A stretch of 64,000 nucleotides of DNA from Phaeobacter gallaeciensis DSM 26640 (GTDB taxonomy: Bacteria; Pseudomonadota; Alphaproteobacteria; Rhodobacterales; Rhodobacteraceae): NCBI RefSeq assembly GCF_000511385.1, contig NC_023148.1:69622-133621 (forward strand). The letters are read 5' to 3'. The notes under the pieces were generated by a model. It saw nothing but the letters and a program-made list of their open reading frames with translations. It had not been told where the DNA came from and did not search any database. Of this stretch, positions 51,667-60,282 are shown piece by piece; position 1 is the first letter of the stretch; every line of letters begins with the position of its first letter. The position numbers and the translations under genes are program-made.

Positions 51667-52721
51667 GGGCGTTGTTGCAGAAAGTCGGCCTGAGTTGTGA
51701 GTGCCCCTTTCCCATTCAGTTTCATGCCACGCGGACGACGTGGGCGGTGCCGAGCGCGTTGAAGCGATTGACAAGGGCGACCCGGATGTGGATTTCGGCG
51801 GTTTGGCGATCTGGATCCCGCGCGGCGATGCGCTCACCGAAGGCCTTCAGGCATCGCATCTTGGCCTCCACTCGGCTACGGGCGTGGTATCCGGTCCACC
51901 GCTTCCAGAATGCCCGACCGTAGTGACGCGTGGCGCGCAGGGTTTCGTTGCGCGCCTTGGCAGCCGGGCAGTCCTCTTTCCAAGCTCGACCGTTCCTTCG
52001 GGTCGGTATGATTGCCGTGCCACCGCGTGCGATGACGGCGCCGTGGCAGCGGCGGGTATCGTAGGCACCATCCGCGGTCACGGTGCCGATGTCCTCGTCC
52101 TCGGGGATCTGGCCCAACAGGTCCGGCAGGACTGGGCTGTCGCCTTCCCGGCTAGGGGTGAACTCGACGGCCCGGATATCCGAGGTGGCGATATCCATCG
52201 CCAGATGCACCTTGCGCCATTGGCGGCGGCCCTGAACGCCATGCTTGCGGGCCTGCCATTCGCCGTCGCCAAGAAACTTGATGCCGGTGCTGTCCACCAG
52301 AAGATTCAGCGGCCCTTCGGCACGGCGATAGGGGATCTGCACCTTGAGGGTCTTCTGTCTGCGGCACAGCGTCGAGTAGTCCGGAACGGGCCAGTCTAGC
52401 CCTGCCAGGCGCAGGAGGCTCGCGACCATTCCGGCTGTCTGCCTGAGCGGTAGCTTGAACAGAACCTTGAGCGACAGGCAAAACTGGATCGCGGCATTCG
52501 AAAAGACCGGCGGGCGCCCTGGGCGTCCCTCATGCGGCGCGTGCCAGGTCATCTCCTTGTCCAGCCAGATCAGCAGCGATCCGCGCTTCCTGAGCGCATC
52601 GTTGTAGCTGGACCAGTTCGTCGTGCGGTAGCGGGCGGGCTTGGGCTTGCTCATGCAGATCGTCTAACCGCATGGATTCCCGATGTGAATCCTTCACCGA
52701 CTGAGTTCTGCAACAACGCCC
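51667..52721 (-). mobile_element. Intact IS5-family insertion sequence, about 1,055 bp
   Basis: Terminal inverted repeats GGGCGTTGTTGCAG at 51667 and its complement ending at 52721. One transposase gene fills the element. Flanking bases (CGAT on the left, AGTG on the right) show no target duplication, in keeping with a deletion next to the element. Confidence 0.85.
51722..52654 (-). CDS. IS5-family DDE transposase
   Basis: 310 aa, apparently intact. DDE residues: Asp in LLVDSTGIKFLGD, Asp in TVTADGAYDTRRC, Glu in GYHARSRVEAKMRC (the YREK-like motif). N-terminal helix-turn-helix region with WHAPHEGRPGRPPVFSNAAI. It moves the surrounding IS element. Confidence 0.93.
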   Translation of the reverse strand: MSKPKPARYRTTNWSSYNDALRKRGSLLIWLDKEMTWHAPHEGRPGRPPVFSNAAIQFCLSLKVLFKLPLRQTAGMVASLLRLAGLDWPVPDYSTLCRRQKTLKVQIPYRRAEGPLNLLVDSTGIKFLGDGEWQARKHGVQGRRQWRKVHLAMDIATSDIRAVEFTPSREGDSPVLPDLLGQIPEDEDIGTVTADGAYDTRRCHGAVIARGGTAIIPTRRNGRAWKEDCPAAKARNETLRATRHYGRAFWKRWTGYHARSRVEAKMRCLKAFGERIAARDPDRQTAEIHIRVALVNRFNALGTAHVVRVA

Positions 52722-52905
52722 AGTGCATCACCCAAAAAAAGGGAAACGACGCCAGACCGAGAAGCCTGACGCCGCGCTAGAAAAAAACCCCTGAACACGG
52801 TTCTTCTAGCGCAGTGTCCGAACCCCTGCAACCAGCAAAGTGTTTTTGCTGGCAAGAATGTTGTTTGCTCTCGACATGGCATCGTCTCTCTCAGGAGATA
52901 CGACC
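52722..52905. other. Intergenic with an 8-bp inverted repeat
   Basis: CCAGCAAA at 52832..52839 and TTTGCTGG at 52845..52852, separated by 5 bp, about 55 bp upstream of the winged-helix gene. It could be its operator. The rest shows no gene; runs of A (CCCAAAAAAAGGG, GAAAAAAACCCC) are present. Confidence 0.5.
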
Positions 52906-53748
52906 ATGGAACCAACGACTGGCCTGATCCTAAGGCGGATCACGCAGACAGACCTCTCTGTTTCGGCGCACAAACTGGCCACGCTCATCCTCGACGGAAT
53001 TGCGTGGAAGGACGGGTATAACGGCCTGCCCCGCGGCACGGCTGCCTTCACCCTGTCCTCTCTGGCAGCGAAGATGGGCGTCTCGCGCCAGTACCTGAGC
53101 GTTCTGCTGAGTGAGCTTGAAACTTCTGAACTGAAGCTTGAGCGCGAGAAGTCGAACGGCAAGTTCGCCCCCTGGCTCTTCCGCTTCGCGGCCTTTGACG
53201 ACGGCGAACAGACCCACGATCTCGTGTCAGACGGAGACGACACATCACTATCTAGAGAAGAATCTAACAAAACTATATTCACAGGACAGATCAACATTGA
53301 CGGTTGCTCGAACGTGTTCCGAACATGCTGGGCCGAGCTGATCAAGGCCGCGAAGAGCGCCCTACCCTGCTGGAACGTCGATACGCAAGTGATCTGGGAA
53401 CGCTTCCTTGCCTTCAACCGGGCCCGTGGGAACAGCAAGGTTCCGGCCGGTTTCCTGCTCGGCTTCATGCGCCGGTGGCGCACCTCGCTTGGAGAAGCGA
53501 CGCGCCCACCGGCTCTCCCCGCACCACAGCCGGTTCAAGAGCCACGAGAGCGCGAGCTGCACGAACAGATCAAGGCTGCGCCAAGCTCGAACCGCCAGTT
53601 TCACGCGTCAGACCTGTGTCGCGTCATAGGGCAAGCGGCGTACGATGCGCGCATTGTCGCCGTGATCCGGCAGTTCGGTTGCCCGAGGTTCACTGCTACG
53701 CTTGCAGTCCACGGGCGTGCAGTCCTGGCGGGCGAAATCTCGCGGTGA
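52906..53748 (+). CDS. Winged-helix DNA-binding protein, plasmid type, function unknown
   Basis: Start at 52906 (MEPTTGLILRRITQTDL), supported by CAGGAG 8 bp upstream; 280 aa. N-terminal ~75 residues look like a winged helix-turn-helix (FTLSSLAAKMGVSRQYLSVLLSELE). A central region of ~120 aa and a C-terminal Pro-rich linker (PPALPAPQPVQEPRERE) precede a short helical end. It resembles plasmid replication or partition regulators in shape, but I cannot match it to a known Rep family. An inverted repeat upstream could be its binding site. Confidence 0.6.
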   Translation: MEPTTGLILRRITQTDLSVSAHKLATLILDGIAWKDGYNGLPRGTAAFTLSSLAAKMGVSRQYLSVLLSELETSELKLEREKSNGKFAPWLFRFAAFDDGEQTHDLVSDGDDTSLSREESNKTIFTGQINIDGCSNVFRTCWAELIKAAKSALPCWNVDTQVIWERFLAFNRARGNSKVPAGFLLGFMRRWRTSLGEATRPPALPAPQPVQEPRERELHEQIKAAPSSNRQFHASDLCRVIGQAAYDARIVAVIRQFGCPRFTATLAVHGRAVLAGEISR

Positions 53749-53806
53749 TGATGGATCGGGTGCCACAACTCTGGCCAGAACGTATTCAGTCAGGGCAGTT
53801 CTGGGA

Positions 53807-54376
53807 TCAAAGCAGGTCGGCGAATTGCTCCAGGTCGGCAACCGTGGCGACCAACCCCTGCTGTGTCAGGATCGCGAGATACTCGTCGACGCTTTTGAGC
53901 GGATTCTTGAGGCGCGCGCGAACTTTCCGCAGCGCGGAACAGACCAGACCGGGCGCGAGAGACAGTTGGTTCCGGAAAAAGTCGTCAGGGTGTTGGGTCT
54001 CGATGCCAAAGGGCGCAAGTGCCGCTGGTGGGAAGTCCTTCAGGTTCTGCGTGACGATCGCGTCACAGCGCCCAACGATTGCCGCCGCCAGAACGTGCCG
54101 ATCGTCAGGGTCCGGCAGTGTTAGGGCCGGCACCAATGCCTCGTAGCCGGTGACCAGACAGTCGCGTGTGGCCCTGTCCATCAAGTCGCGAGTTCGTTCC
54201 AGCGCGGCGCGCTCCCGATGAGGTTCATTGCGCAGAAGCGCATCAATCCACTCCCGATGGATATCGGCCGTCCACTTGGCCTTGAAAAGGTCTGTGACCG
54301 CCAACTGCATCAGTGCATCGCGCATCGGCGCGGGATAAAGGACGTTCGCATCGAACAGGACCGTGTACTGGCTCAT
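53807..54376 (-). CDS. PIN-domain toxin
   Basis: 189 aa. PIN nuclease acidic residues are visible: first Asp in VLFDANVLYPAPMRD, Asp cluster in LTLPDPDDRHVLAAAI, and CDAIVTQNLKDFP. PIN toxins cut RNA and are neutralised by a DNA-binding partner. The start overlaps the antitoxin stop by 4 bp, the classic toxin-antitoxin arrangement. A likely plasmid maintenance module. Confidence 0.85.
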   Translation of the reverse strand: MSQYTVLFDANVLYPAPMRDALMQLAVTDLFKAKWTADIHREWIDALLRNEPHRERAALERTRDLMDRATRDCLVTGYEALVPALTLPDPDDRHVLAAAIVGRCDAIVTQNLKDFPPAALAPFGIETQHPDDFFRNQLSLAPGLVCSALRKVRARLKNPLKSVDEYLAILTQQGLVATVADLEQFADLL

Positions 54377-54837
54377 TTCGAGCGGTAGCCCATGTCCTGC
54401 TCTTGAGCGTCGGCGGCCAGTTGATCGAGCGCAGCTTCACGCTCGGTATCGATCGCGGCCTTGTAGGACATCACGTCTTCCATGCGGACGCGGCGATGCT
54501 TGCCGACCTTCCGATGCGGTATGGCACCATCCTCGAGCAGCTTGATCAGGAACGGACGCGAGACGTTCAGAACCTCAGCGGCCTGTACGGTCGAGAGTTC
54601 GGCGTTCTCGGGGATGATGGTGACCCCCCGCCCCGCTGCCATCGCCTCGAGGATCTCCATGAGCAGCGATACGGCGCCCGCAGGAAGCTCGATCGGCTCC
54701 ATCTGCTCGGAGTCCGTCACACGAAGTTTCAACGGCGCGCGCGCCTGGGCGAAGCGTGACAATGCCTGGCCAGAGACGCGCGCAATCGCTGCGTCCTGCG
54801 GCGTGGGCGGAAGATGTCGGTGTGCCAGCATGTTCAT
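54373..54837 (-). CDS. Antitoxin with excisionase-type helix-turn-helix
   Basis: 154 aa. The C-terminal half carries a MerR/excisionase-like HTH: LSTVQAAEVLNVSRPFLIKL followed by GAIPHRKVGKHRRVRMEDVM. The N-terminal half (LPAGAVSLLMEILEAMAAGRG) probably forms the toxin-binding and dimer part. Expected to autoregulate; direct repeats lie just upstream. Confidence 0.83.
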   Translation of the reverse strand: MNMLAHRHLPPTPQDAAIARVSGQALSRFAQARAPLKLRVTDSEQMEPIELPAGAVSLLMEILEAMAAGRGVTIIPENAELSTVQAAEVLNVSRPFLIKLLEDGAIPHRKVGKHRRVRMEDVMSYKAAIDTEREAALDQLAADAQEQDMGYRSK

Positions 54838-54876
54838 GGTGGTCTCCTCTCCGGTTTCTGTTCTCTACCACCATAT

Positions 54877-54906
54877 ATGAAATAAGTGCAACAAATGCAT
54901 TAAGTG
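54877..54906 (-). repeat. Direct repeats upstream of the antitoxin gene
   Basis: Read leftwards, CACTTAATGCAT and CACTTATTTCAT (10 of 12 identical), 18 bp from start to start. They lie in the antitoxin promoter, so they are candidate operators. Confidence 0.5.
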
Positions 54907-54986
54907 TTGGTGAGTTTCTGCGCGCCCTGCCGCGTGCTCGCGGTTATCGCTGCTGTCGAGTGAGCGGGTGAGACCCACGCTAACCT

Positions 54987-56006
54987 TCAGTTTGTCGCCT
55001 TCCACATCCTGAACCGCCCCTGTCCTGTCACCTCGCGGATCAGACCCCGCTCTTGCATCCATGCAAGGTTGCGCTGAACAGCGGCGCGACTGGCACTCGT
55101 CAGGGCCTGGGCCATTGGCGCAGAGACGAGCGGCCATTCGGTCAGCACTGCGCGCAAGGCCGGCGGCGTCCTGCCCGAGAGCAATGTCATTTCGGCTTCC
55201 GCCCGCGCCGACCATGCCTCGATATCGTCAAGGTGCCGCACCGCGGTCAGGCACGCGGCTTCCATCCCGTATAGCCAGCGTTCCAGACGTTCGAACGGTG
55301 AACCACCGGCTCGTAGTCCCCCTGCCCCGCCCATGGCCAGAGGCGTGAAGACTGCGCCTCTTCCATCGCTGGCCGCGATCCGCGCAGCTGCGACAGCCGC
55401 TTCCATACGGTCGTCGTGCTGCCCGAGCCCCGCGAGGCGCCAGAGGTGAAAGCCCGCGCAAGCGCGAGTGATCGGGTGCAGGTCCGTGGCCTGCCCCATC
55501 AGATCCAGCCAACCGCTCGCGCGATCCACGAACGGCTCGGTCTCATCACTGATGTTCTCGGGGTCGCGACGGTCGAGGAAGGCGGAAAGGTCCTGCTCCG
55601 GTCCCGGTCCACCCGTCAGTCGCCGAATCGCCCATCCGACTCGCGCCAGCGCCGCCGTGTCGTCCTGGACACCGGACAGGCGCAGCGAGATCCAGAGCGC
55701 CAGCCGGTCTTGGCTGATGCGGTCACCGGTGTGCCAGCTCAAATCTGCGGCCTCCATCAGCGCAAGCCGATGCCGCCATCCTTCCGGTCCGCGCTTCAAC
55801 CGGTCGTCCAGCGCGCCGACGCGACCGGCCACACGGGCAAGACGCGCGGCCTGCCCGCCCTCTGCCTTCCGCCATTCGTCGAGGACCTCGGTTTCACGCG
55901 GTTCGGCCCGTGGTCCCGGCGGCAAATAGTCCGGCTCGTCGTCCATCGGACCGGGCAGAAACCACAGGTCGTCCTCAGTGTCGCAATTGCTTTGCCGTTT
56001 CATCAA
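54987..56006 (-). CDS. DUF1612 and helix-turn-helix protein
   Basis: 339 aa. An N-terminal acidic leader, then a helical body of ~230 aa (LDDRLKRGPEGWRHRLALME, RRDPENISDETEPFVDRASGW) typical of the DUF1612 family known from rhizobial and roseobacter plasmids. It ends in a winged helix (SRAAVQRNLAWMQERGLIRE) closing with REVTGQGRFRMW. The last motif closely resembles the end of the DUF1403 protein at 60283..61167 (RELTGRDTFRLY). Likely a DNA-binding component of the DUF1403-ScpB-DUF1612 cassette. Function undescribed. Confidence 0.75.
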   Translation of the reverse strand: MMKRQSNCDTEDDLWFLPGPMDDEPDYLPPGPRAEPRETEVLDEWRKAEGGQAARLARVAGRVGALDDRLKRGPEGWRHRLALMEAADLSWHTGDRISQDRLALWISLRLSGVQDDTAALARVGWAIRRLTGGPGPEQDLSAFLDRRDPENISDETEPFVDRASGWLDLMGQATDLHPITRACAGFHLWRLAGLGQHDDRMEAAVAAARIAASDGRGAVFTPLAMGGAGGLRAGGSPFERLERWLYGMEAACLTAVRHLDDIEAWSARAEAEMTLLSGRTPPALRAVLTEWPLVSAPMAQALTSASRAAVQRNLAWMQERGLIREVTGQGRFRMWKATN

Positions 56007-56147
56007 AAAGTTCTTACAGGATTCCAGTAGGATGAAGCGTAATCCGACGTGTGTTTTTACGTTTCGATTTCAATTTTTAACTCGCGTTTCAACAAGCGAG
56101 AGAATGGGGCAGAAGATGGGGTTTAGAAACCGTGGCGCGGCGGGTTC
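56007..56147. other. Divergent intergenic between the DUF1612 gene and third tniA
   Basis: AT-richer than its surroundings. No copy of the TGTCGC end or TTAAGGGC box of Tn-1/Tn-2 is found here. A small hairpin CTCGC...GCGAG lies at 56081..56100. Confidence 0.4.
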
Positions 56148-57782
56148 ATGACGTTGCGCGAAAATGAAGCGTCCGACGACGCTTGGGCCAAAGCAACGCG
56201 TATCGCGCGAGAGCTGGATCGCATTCTGGACGGGCAAGAGCCAATGCGCACCGCAGTTGCTCGGGCCGCATCCGAGTTGCGTCTCTCGACGCGCCAAGTC
56301 TACAACCACCTGCGCCGATACCGCACCGAGCGCCGGGTTTCTTCGTTGCTGCCAAGAACAGGTGGGGCGAGGCGCGCAAGGATCAGCCCGGCTGTTGAAA
56401 AGATCATTGCGGCAACGCTTCGGGAGCTTTGGCTTCGGCCCGAGCAACCGGACCTTGCGCCGATTGTCGATGAAATCCGCACCCGTTGTGTCAGCGAGGG
56501 TCTTGATCCGCCCGCCTATGTCACCGTTTCCAAACGTATCCCACGGCTGTTCACGCCTGAGGAGATTGCACGACGGCGACATTCAGGAGGGAAAAGCCTG
56601 CGACGTCTGAAACCCCGCCCAGGCTATATCCGAGCCAAGCACGCACTCGATGTCGTTCAGATAGACCATACCCCCGCCGACATCCAGTTTGTGGAAGTCA
56701 TCGATGGTCAGGGCATTTATGCTGGACGCCCCTATCTCACTATCGCAGCCGATGTTGCAACAAGCGCGATTATCGGCTTCTGCCTGACCCTTGAGCAGCC
56801 TTCACGCCTGTCGGTCGCCCTCTGTCTGGCGCAGGCGATGTGCCGCAAGGAGGACTGGCTGGCAGCGCGCGACATCAATCATTCCTGGCCGATGTTTGGC
56901 CGCCCGAAGAAGGTCGTCGTGGATTCCGCCATGGAATTCAGAAGCACCAGTTTCATCCGGGGTTGTGCCGAGTACGGGATTGCAATTCAAAGCCGGAACA
57001 AGGGGACCGTCCATCGTGGCGGGGTTGTCGAACGGCTTCTAGGCAAGGTGAATACGGTGCTGCGCTCCCTGCCTGGCAAGACCGGGCGTTCCATCGCGGA
57101 TCGGGGTGAGTATCTGTCCGAAGACCGTGCGAGGCTCAACTTTGCAGACCTCGAACGCTGTATCGCGCTGGCGATTATCGATCACAATCTTAGCCAGAAT
57201 GAACGCAAGCTGACAGTCCCGACCAATGAATGGGAACGAAAATGCCGTCAGCCGGACGGCCGGGAAGACAACCCTTTCGATGTTCTGCTCAGCTTTCTCC
57301 CGAACAAGACACGCAGGATTTCACCTCAGGGTGTCAGCCTGTTTGCCAACGACTATTTCGATCCATGGTTGGGCCCGTTGGTCGCCCGCCGTGATCGATT
57401 GGGTGCTCTCGATGTTCGTTATGATCCTCGGGACATGAGTCACATCTACATCAAGGATCCCGATACAGGAGCCTGGCGCCCTGTGGAGCGGCGGGATGGA
57501 CTGCTTGAGGCGGTCACCCTCTGGCAGCACAGGGCCGAGAGAAGCCGAGCGCGCGAAACCGGCCGACGCCCGATCGAGGAGAAGACCGCGATCCGCCGCG
57601 AAATCGCGGCGACCGTGGATGCCTCAGCAACGAAGAAGCAAAGGCTGAAGGAAATCGCACGGGCCAGGCATGCGACTAATGCGCCGAAACCCTACCAGAG
57701 CCTCACTTCTTCCCCGACACCAATCCGCGAAACACCTGACCCTGAGCGCCCGCGCCGCGTCTTTCCGGTTGAGGATTGGTGA
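56148..57782 (+). CDS. tniA: TniA-like DDE transposase, third and divergent module
   Basis: 544 aa. N-terminal HTH (ELRLSTRQVYNHLRRYRTE), catalytic core with Asp in VVQIDHTPADIQF, Asp in VVVDSAMEFRS and Glu in GGVVERLLG, then a Mu-type C-terminal domain; it ends in FPVEDW, parallel to FKVERW of Tn-1. Only distantly related to the other two modules. The DDE triad is intact, so it is presumably active. Confidence 0.9.
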   Translation: MTLRENEASDDAWAKATRIARELDRILDGQEPMRTAVARAASELRLSTRQVYNHLRRYRTERRVSSLLPRTGGARRARISPAVEKIIAATLRELWLRPEQPDLAPIVDEIRTRCVSEGLDPPAYVTVSKRIPRLFTPEEIARRRHSGGKSLRRLKPRPGYIRAKHALDVVQIDHTPADIQFVEVIDGQGIYAGRPYLTIAADVATSAIIGFCLTLEQPSRLSVALCLAQAMCRKEDWLAARDINHSWPMFGRPKKVVVDSAMEFRSTSFIRGCAEYGIAIQSRNKGTVHRGGVVERLLGKVNTVLRSLPGKTGRSIADRGEYLSEDRARLNFADLERCIALAIIDHNLSQNERKLTVPTNEWERKCRQPDGREDNPFDVLLSFLPNKTRRISPQGVSLFANDYFDPWLGPLVARRDRLGALDVRYDPRDMSHIYIKDPDTGAWRPVERRDGLLEAVTLWQHRAERSRARETGRRPIEEKTAIRREIAATVDASATKKQRLKEIARARHATNAPKPYQSLTSSPTPIRETPDPERPRRVFPVEDW

Positions 57783-57783
57783 A

Positions 57784-58665
57784 ATGACGGATCACCTCCT
57801 GGACTCCGCCGCATCACTTCTCGATGCCGGTGACGCGTGCCGCATCGCCCATATCCGGACGGCCCGTTGGATCAGCCATCCTGTTGCAAGTCGCGCCCAT
57901 AACGCCATGCGTCTGCTACTCGATCGGCCAGTAACTTTGCGCCCCAGAGGGCTCTTGCTGACGGGCCCTTATCACAATGGCAAGACGATGATCGCCGAAC
58001 GCTTCGCGATTGAACATTTGCGTCAGTCAGAACGTCAAAGGATCTGGGTGATCCAGACCCGAGAAGGTGCCGGACTGTCTCACTTCTATGCCAGCATTCT
58101 TGCCGGGTTGCGCGCGCCTCAGGCCTCTGGTTGGCGAAGCCTGTCGCGCGCGGGCGAGCAGGTGGATCATTTGCTGGACAGCTTGAAACCCCGCCTGCTC
58201 ATCTTCGATGAGTTTCACAGCGCCCTTCGAGGGCGCCGACAGGACGTGAAAGCTATCTTTTCGTTCCTGCGCCGTATCGCACGTGTCCACGACATTTCGC
58301 CCGTACTGGTTGGCGAGGTTGCGGTCTATGACGCGGTACACGACACCGAGGAAATGGGATCGCGGTTCGATACGATCCCTATTCCCAGATGGGCGTATGA
58401 CGAGGATTTCGCGACGCTCCTCGATAGTCTTGAGACCAGCATGCCTCTCGCCCGAGCCTCGGACCTGTCGCGACCGTCACTGGCTGAGATCATCCATGAA
58501 TTGTCAGAGGGCTTGATCGGAGAGGTCGTCGATATCGTGAGCAACGCGGCTATCAAGGCGATAAGGAACGGCGAGGAACACATTTCTGAAGCGACCATTA
58601 CCTCGCTTGGTTACACGCCCCTGTCGAAACGCCGAAATGCTCCTTTGCGCCGCGAAATGATGTGA
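57784..58665 (+). CDS. tniB: TniB-like AAA+ ATPase, third module
   Basis: Start at 57784 (MTDHLLDSAASLLDAGDAC), one base after the tniA stop; 293 aa. Walker A GPYHNGKTM and Walker B RLLIFDEFHSALRG are present. Same length as the TniBs of Tn-1 and Tn-2 but with low similarity. Expected to bridge target DNA, TniQ and TniA. Confidence 0.88.
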   Translation: MTDHLLDSAASLLDAGDACRIAHIRTARWISHPVASRAHNAMRLLLDRPVTLRPRGLLLTGPYHNGKTMIAERFAIEHLRQSERQRIWVIQTREGAGLSHFYASILAGLRAPQASGWRSLSRAGEQVDHLLDSLKPRLLIFDEFHSALRGRRQDVKAIFSFLRRIARVHDISPVLVGEVAVYDAVHDTEEMGSRFDTIPIPRWAYDEDFATLLDSLETSMPLARASDLSRPSLAEIIHELSEGLIGEVVDIVSNAAIKAIRNGEEHISEATITSLGYTPLSKRRNAPLRREMM

Positions 58666-59696
58666 ACCAGTCTGCGTCCGAGATCACAGTCACACCTGCG
58701 CGCGACTACGGCAATGAGGTGGGGCAAGGCTGGCCCGGCGTTGTTGCACCGGCACCCGGAGAGCTTCTGTCGAGCTGGCTGCATCGGCTGGCCATGGCCA
58801 ATGGAATTCCACCTCAATATTTTGGGCGGGTTCTGGATGTCGCAGTTGGAGATTGGTCTGCGAAGCTTGACCGAGACCTTCCCGGGCGAATCCTCAGTTT
58901 GCTGGTCGAGCGAACCCGGTTGCCCGCCGAGGAGATTGATGGCCTGGCTTTGCACCGCGACCCGCTGGCCCGGTTGCGAGTGCGGCAGATCACAGGATCA
59001 GGAGATGCCCGCACATCGACCGCTCGGGTCAATCGCCTGCAATATTGCCCGGCATGCCTGAAAGAGGATCGCGCACCGTTCTTCCGGCGCGGCTGGAGCC
59101 TGGCGACGCGCGTTTCCTGCTTTCGGCATGGATGCCGCTTGCGCGATCACTGCCCTGCCTGCGGCGGCGGCATTGCGCCTGCTCGACAGAACCGGCTTCT
59201 GCCGCAACATTTCTGCGTCTGGTGTGATGCTGATCTCCGAAAACCCACCCTGCCCGCCGAGTATGATGTGCAGCGTCTCGAACGGCTCATCGACGATTTG
59301 CTTCGAATGCATGTTGCAGGACATGGACGGCATGGAAAGACATCCCTGCCCGCCATGCTTGGGGCGGCTTGTTTCACGTTCAATGGCCAGCCGACGTCAA
59401 TTTCGCGCTTGCCGCACCGGGTCCGCTACGCATTGTTCCGCCAGTTGGCCGATGGAATGACGCACCTCCAAAAACGTTCCGTGCATCCTGCAATTTACCT
59501 CTGGACCCGCATTGCACTGGCTGCGCCCAAGCATTCCGACTTGGTGGCGTCATTGAGTGCAGAGATCACGTTACAGATCACACCGGGACCAAAGACGCGC
59601 TCCAGACATCCTGATTTGGCGGACTTACAACAGGTCATCGTTCGCCTTCATTCAAACCGCCGCACATCATTGGCAACGGCTATGCCTGCGCATTGA
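58662..59696 (+). CDS. tniQ: TniQ-like target selector, third module
   Basis: GTG start at 58662, overlapping the tniB stop by 4 bp; 344 aa, about 60 aa longer than the other TniQs. N-terminal TniQ domain (APGELLSSWLHRLAMANGIP) and a double zinc ribbon: CPACLKED, CFRHGCRLRDHCPACGGG and HFCVWCDADL. Its 3' end runs 17 bp into the convergent scpB gene, leaving no room for a transposon end between them. Confidence 0.87.
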   Translation: MNQSASEITVTPARDYGNEVGQGWPGVVAPAPGELLSSWLHRLAMANGIPPQYFGRVLDVAVGDWSAKLDRDLPGRILSLLVERTRLPAEEIDGLALHRDPLARLRVRQITGSGDARTSTARVNRLQYCPACLKEDRAPFFRRGWSLATRVSCFRHGCRLRDHCPACGGGIAPARQNRLLPQHFCVWCDADLRKPTLPAEYDVQRLERLIDDLLRMHVAGHGRHGKTSLPAMLGAACFTFNGQPTSISRLPHRVRYALFRQLADGMTHLQKRSVHPAIYLWTRIALAAPKHSDLVASLSAEITLQITPGPKTRSRHPDLADLQQVIVRLHSNRRTSLATAMPAH

Positions 59697-60279
59697 TGAC
59701 CCCTGCATCCTCCATCTGCTCCCGATCGGGCAGGTCCTGCAGCGACTCCAGATCGAACGCGACCAGGAACTGCTCCGTCGTCACATAGGTATAGGGTGCT
59801 CCACGCCGCGGCGACCGTGGACCGGTTCCGATCAACCCGCGCGCATGCAGTCGCCCGATCAGATCGCGGCTGATCTCCTTGCCGAAGATGTCCTTCAGCC
59901 CGTCCCGGGTGATCGGCTGGTGGTAGGCGATGGCAGCGAGCACCGCGACATCGTATTCGTCCAGGTCCAGAAGCTGTTCGCCCACATCCGCAGCGGCCCT
60001 GATCGCTGGGGCGTAGGTGGGCCGCGTGCGCAACATCCAGCCGCCGGCCACCTGCGCCACTTCGAAGGATCGTCCTTCGAGATCGGCGACCAGGTCTTCG
60101 ACCAACAGATCGACCGAAGCCCCCTGCCCCACCACGCGCGCGAGGTCCTCGCGCGGCACCGGCGATGCACTGGCGAAGAGAACGGCTTCAATCCGCCGCA
60201 TCCATTCACGCCAGCGCAATTCGGTTGGCAGATCGTCCAATTCCCGATCGAAATCAGTTTCGGCGTGATCCTTGGCCAT
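59680..60279 (-). CDS. scpB: ScpB-like chromosome segregation protein on a mobile cassette
   Basis: 199 aa. Two winged helices of the SMC-ScpAB kleisin partner are visible: MRRIEAVLFASASPVPREDL and LAAIAYHQPITRDGLKDIFG, with RGAPYTYVTTEQFLVAFDLE near the end. In the cell ScpB binds ScpA and SMC to condense and segregate DNA. Neither ScpA nor SMC is encoded here, so this copy must borrow them or do something else. It starts 3 bp after the DUF1403 stop, so the two form an operon. Confidence 0.88.
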   Translation of the reverse strand: MAKDHAETDFDRELDDLPTELRWREWMRRIEAVLFASASPVPREDLARVVGQGASVDLLVEDLVADLEGRSFEVAQVAGGWMLRTRPTYAPAIRAAADVGEQLLDLDEYDVAVLAAIAYHQPITRDGLKDIFGKEISRDLIGRLHARGLIGTGPRSPRRGAPYTYVTTEQFLVAFDLESLQDLPDREQMEDAGVINAQA

Positions 60280-60282
60280 CGC

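Noticed and set aside
53304..54146. 280-codon plus-strand frame
   Set aside because: Overlaps the winged-helix gene out of frame and the PIN toxin antisense; both of those are better supported.
54838..54986. Possible small gene between the antitoxin and DUF1612 genes
   Set aside because: Only a promoter with direct repeats is visible; no start with a ribosome site and no motif.
43374..59696. CRISPR-associated transposon or guide array near the TniQ genes
   Set aside because: No repeat-spacer array and no Cas gene was found near any of the three modules.
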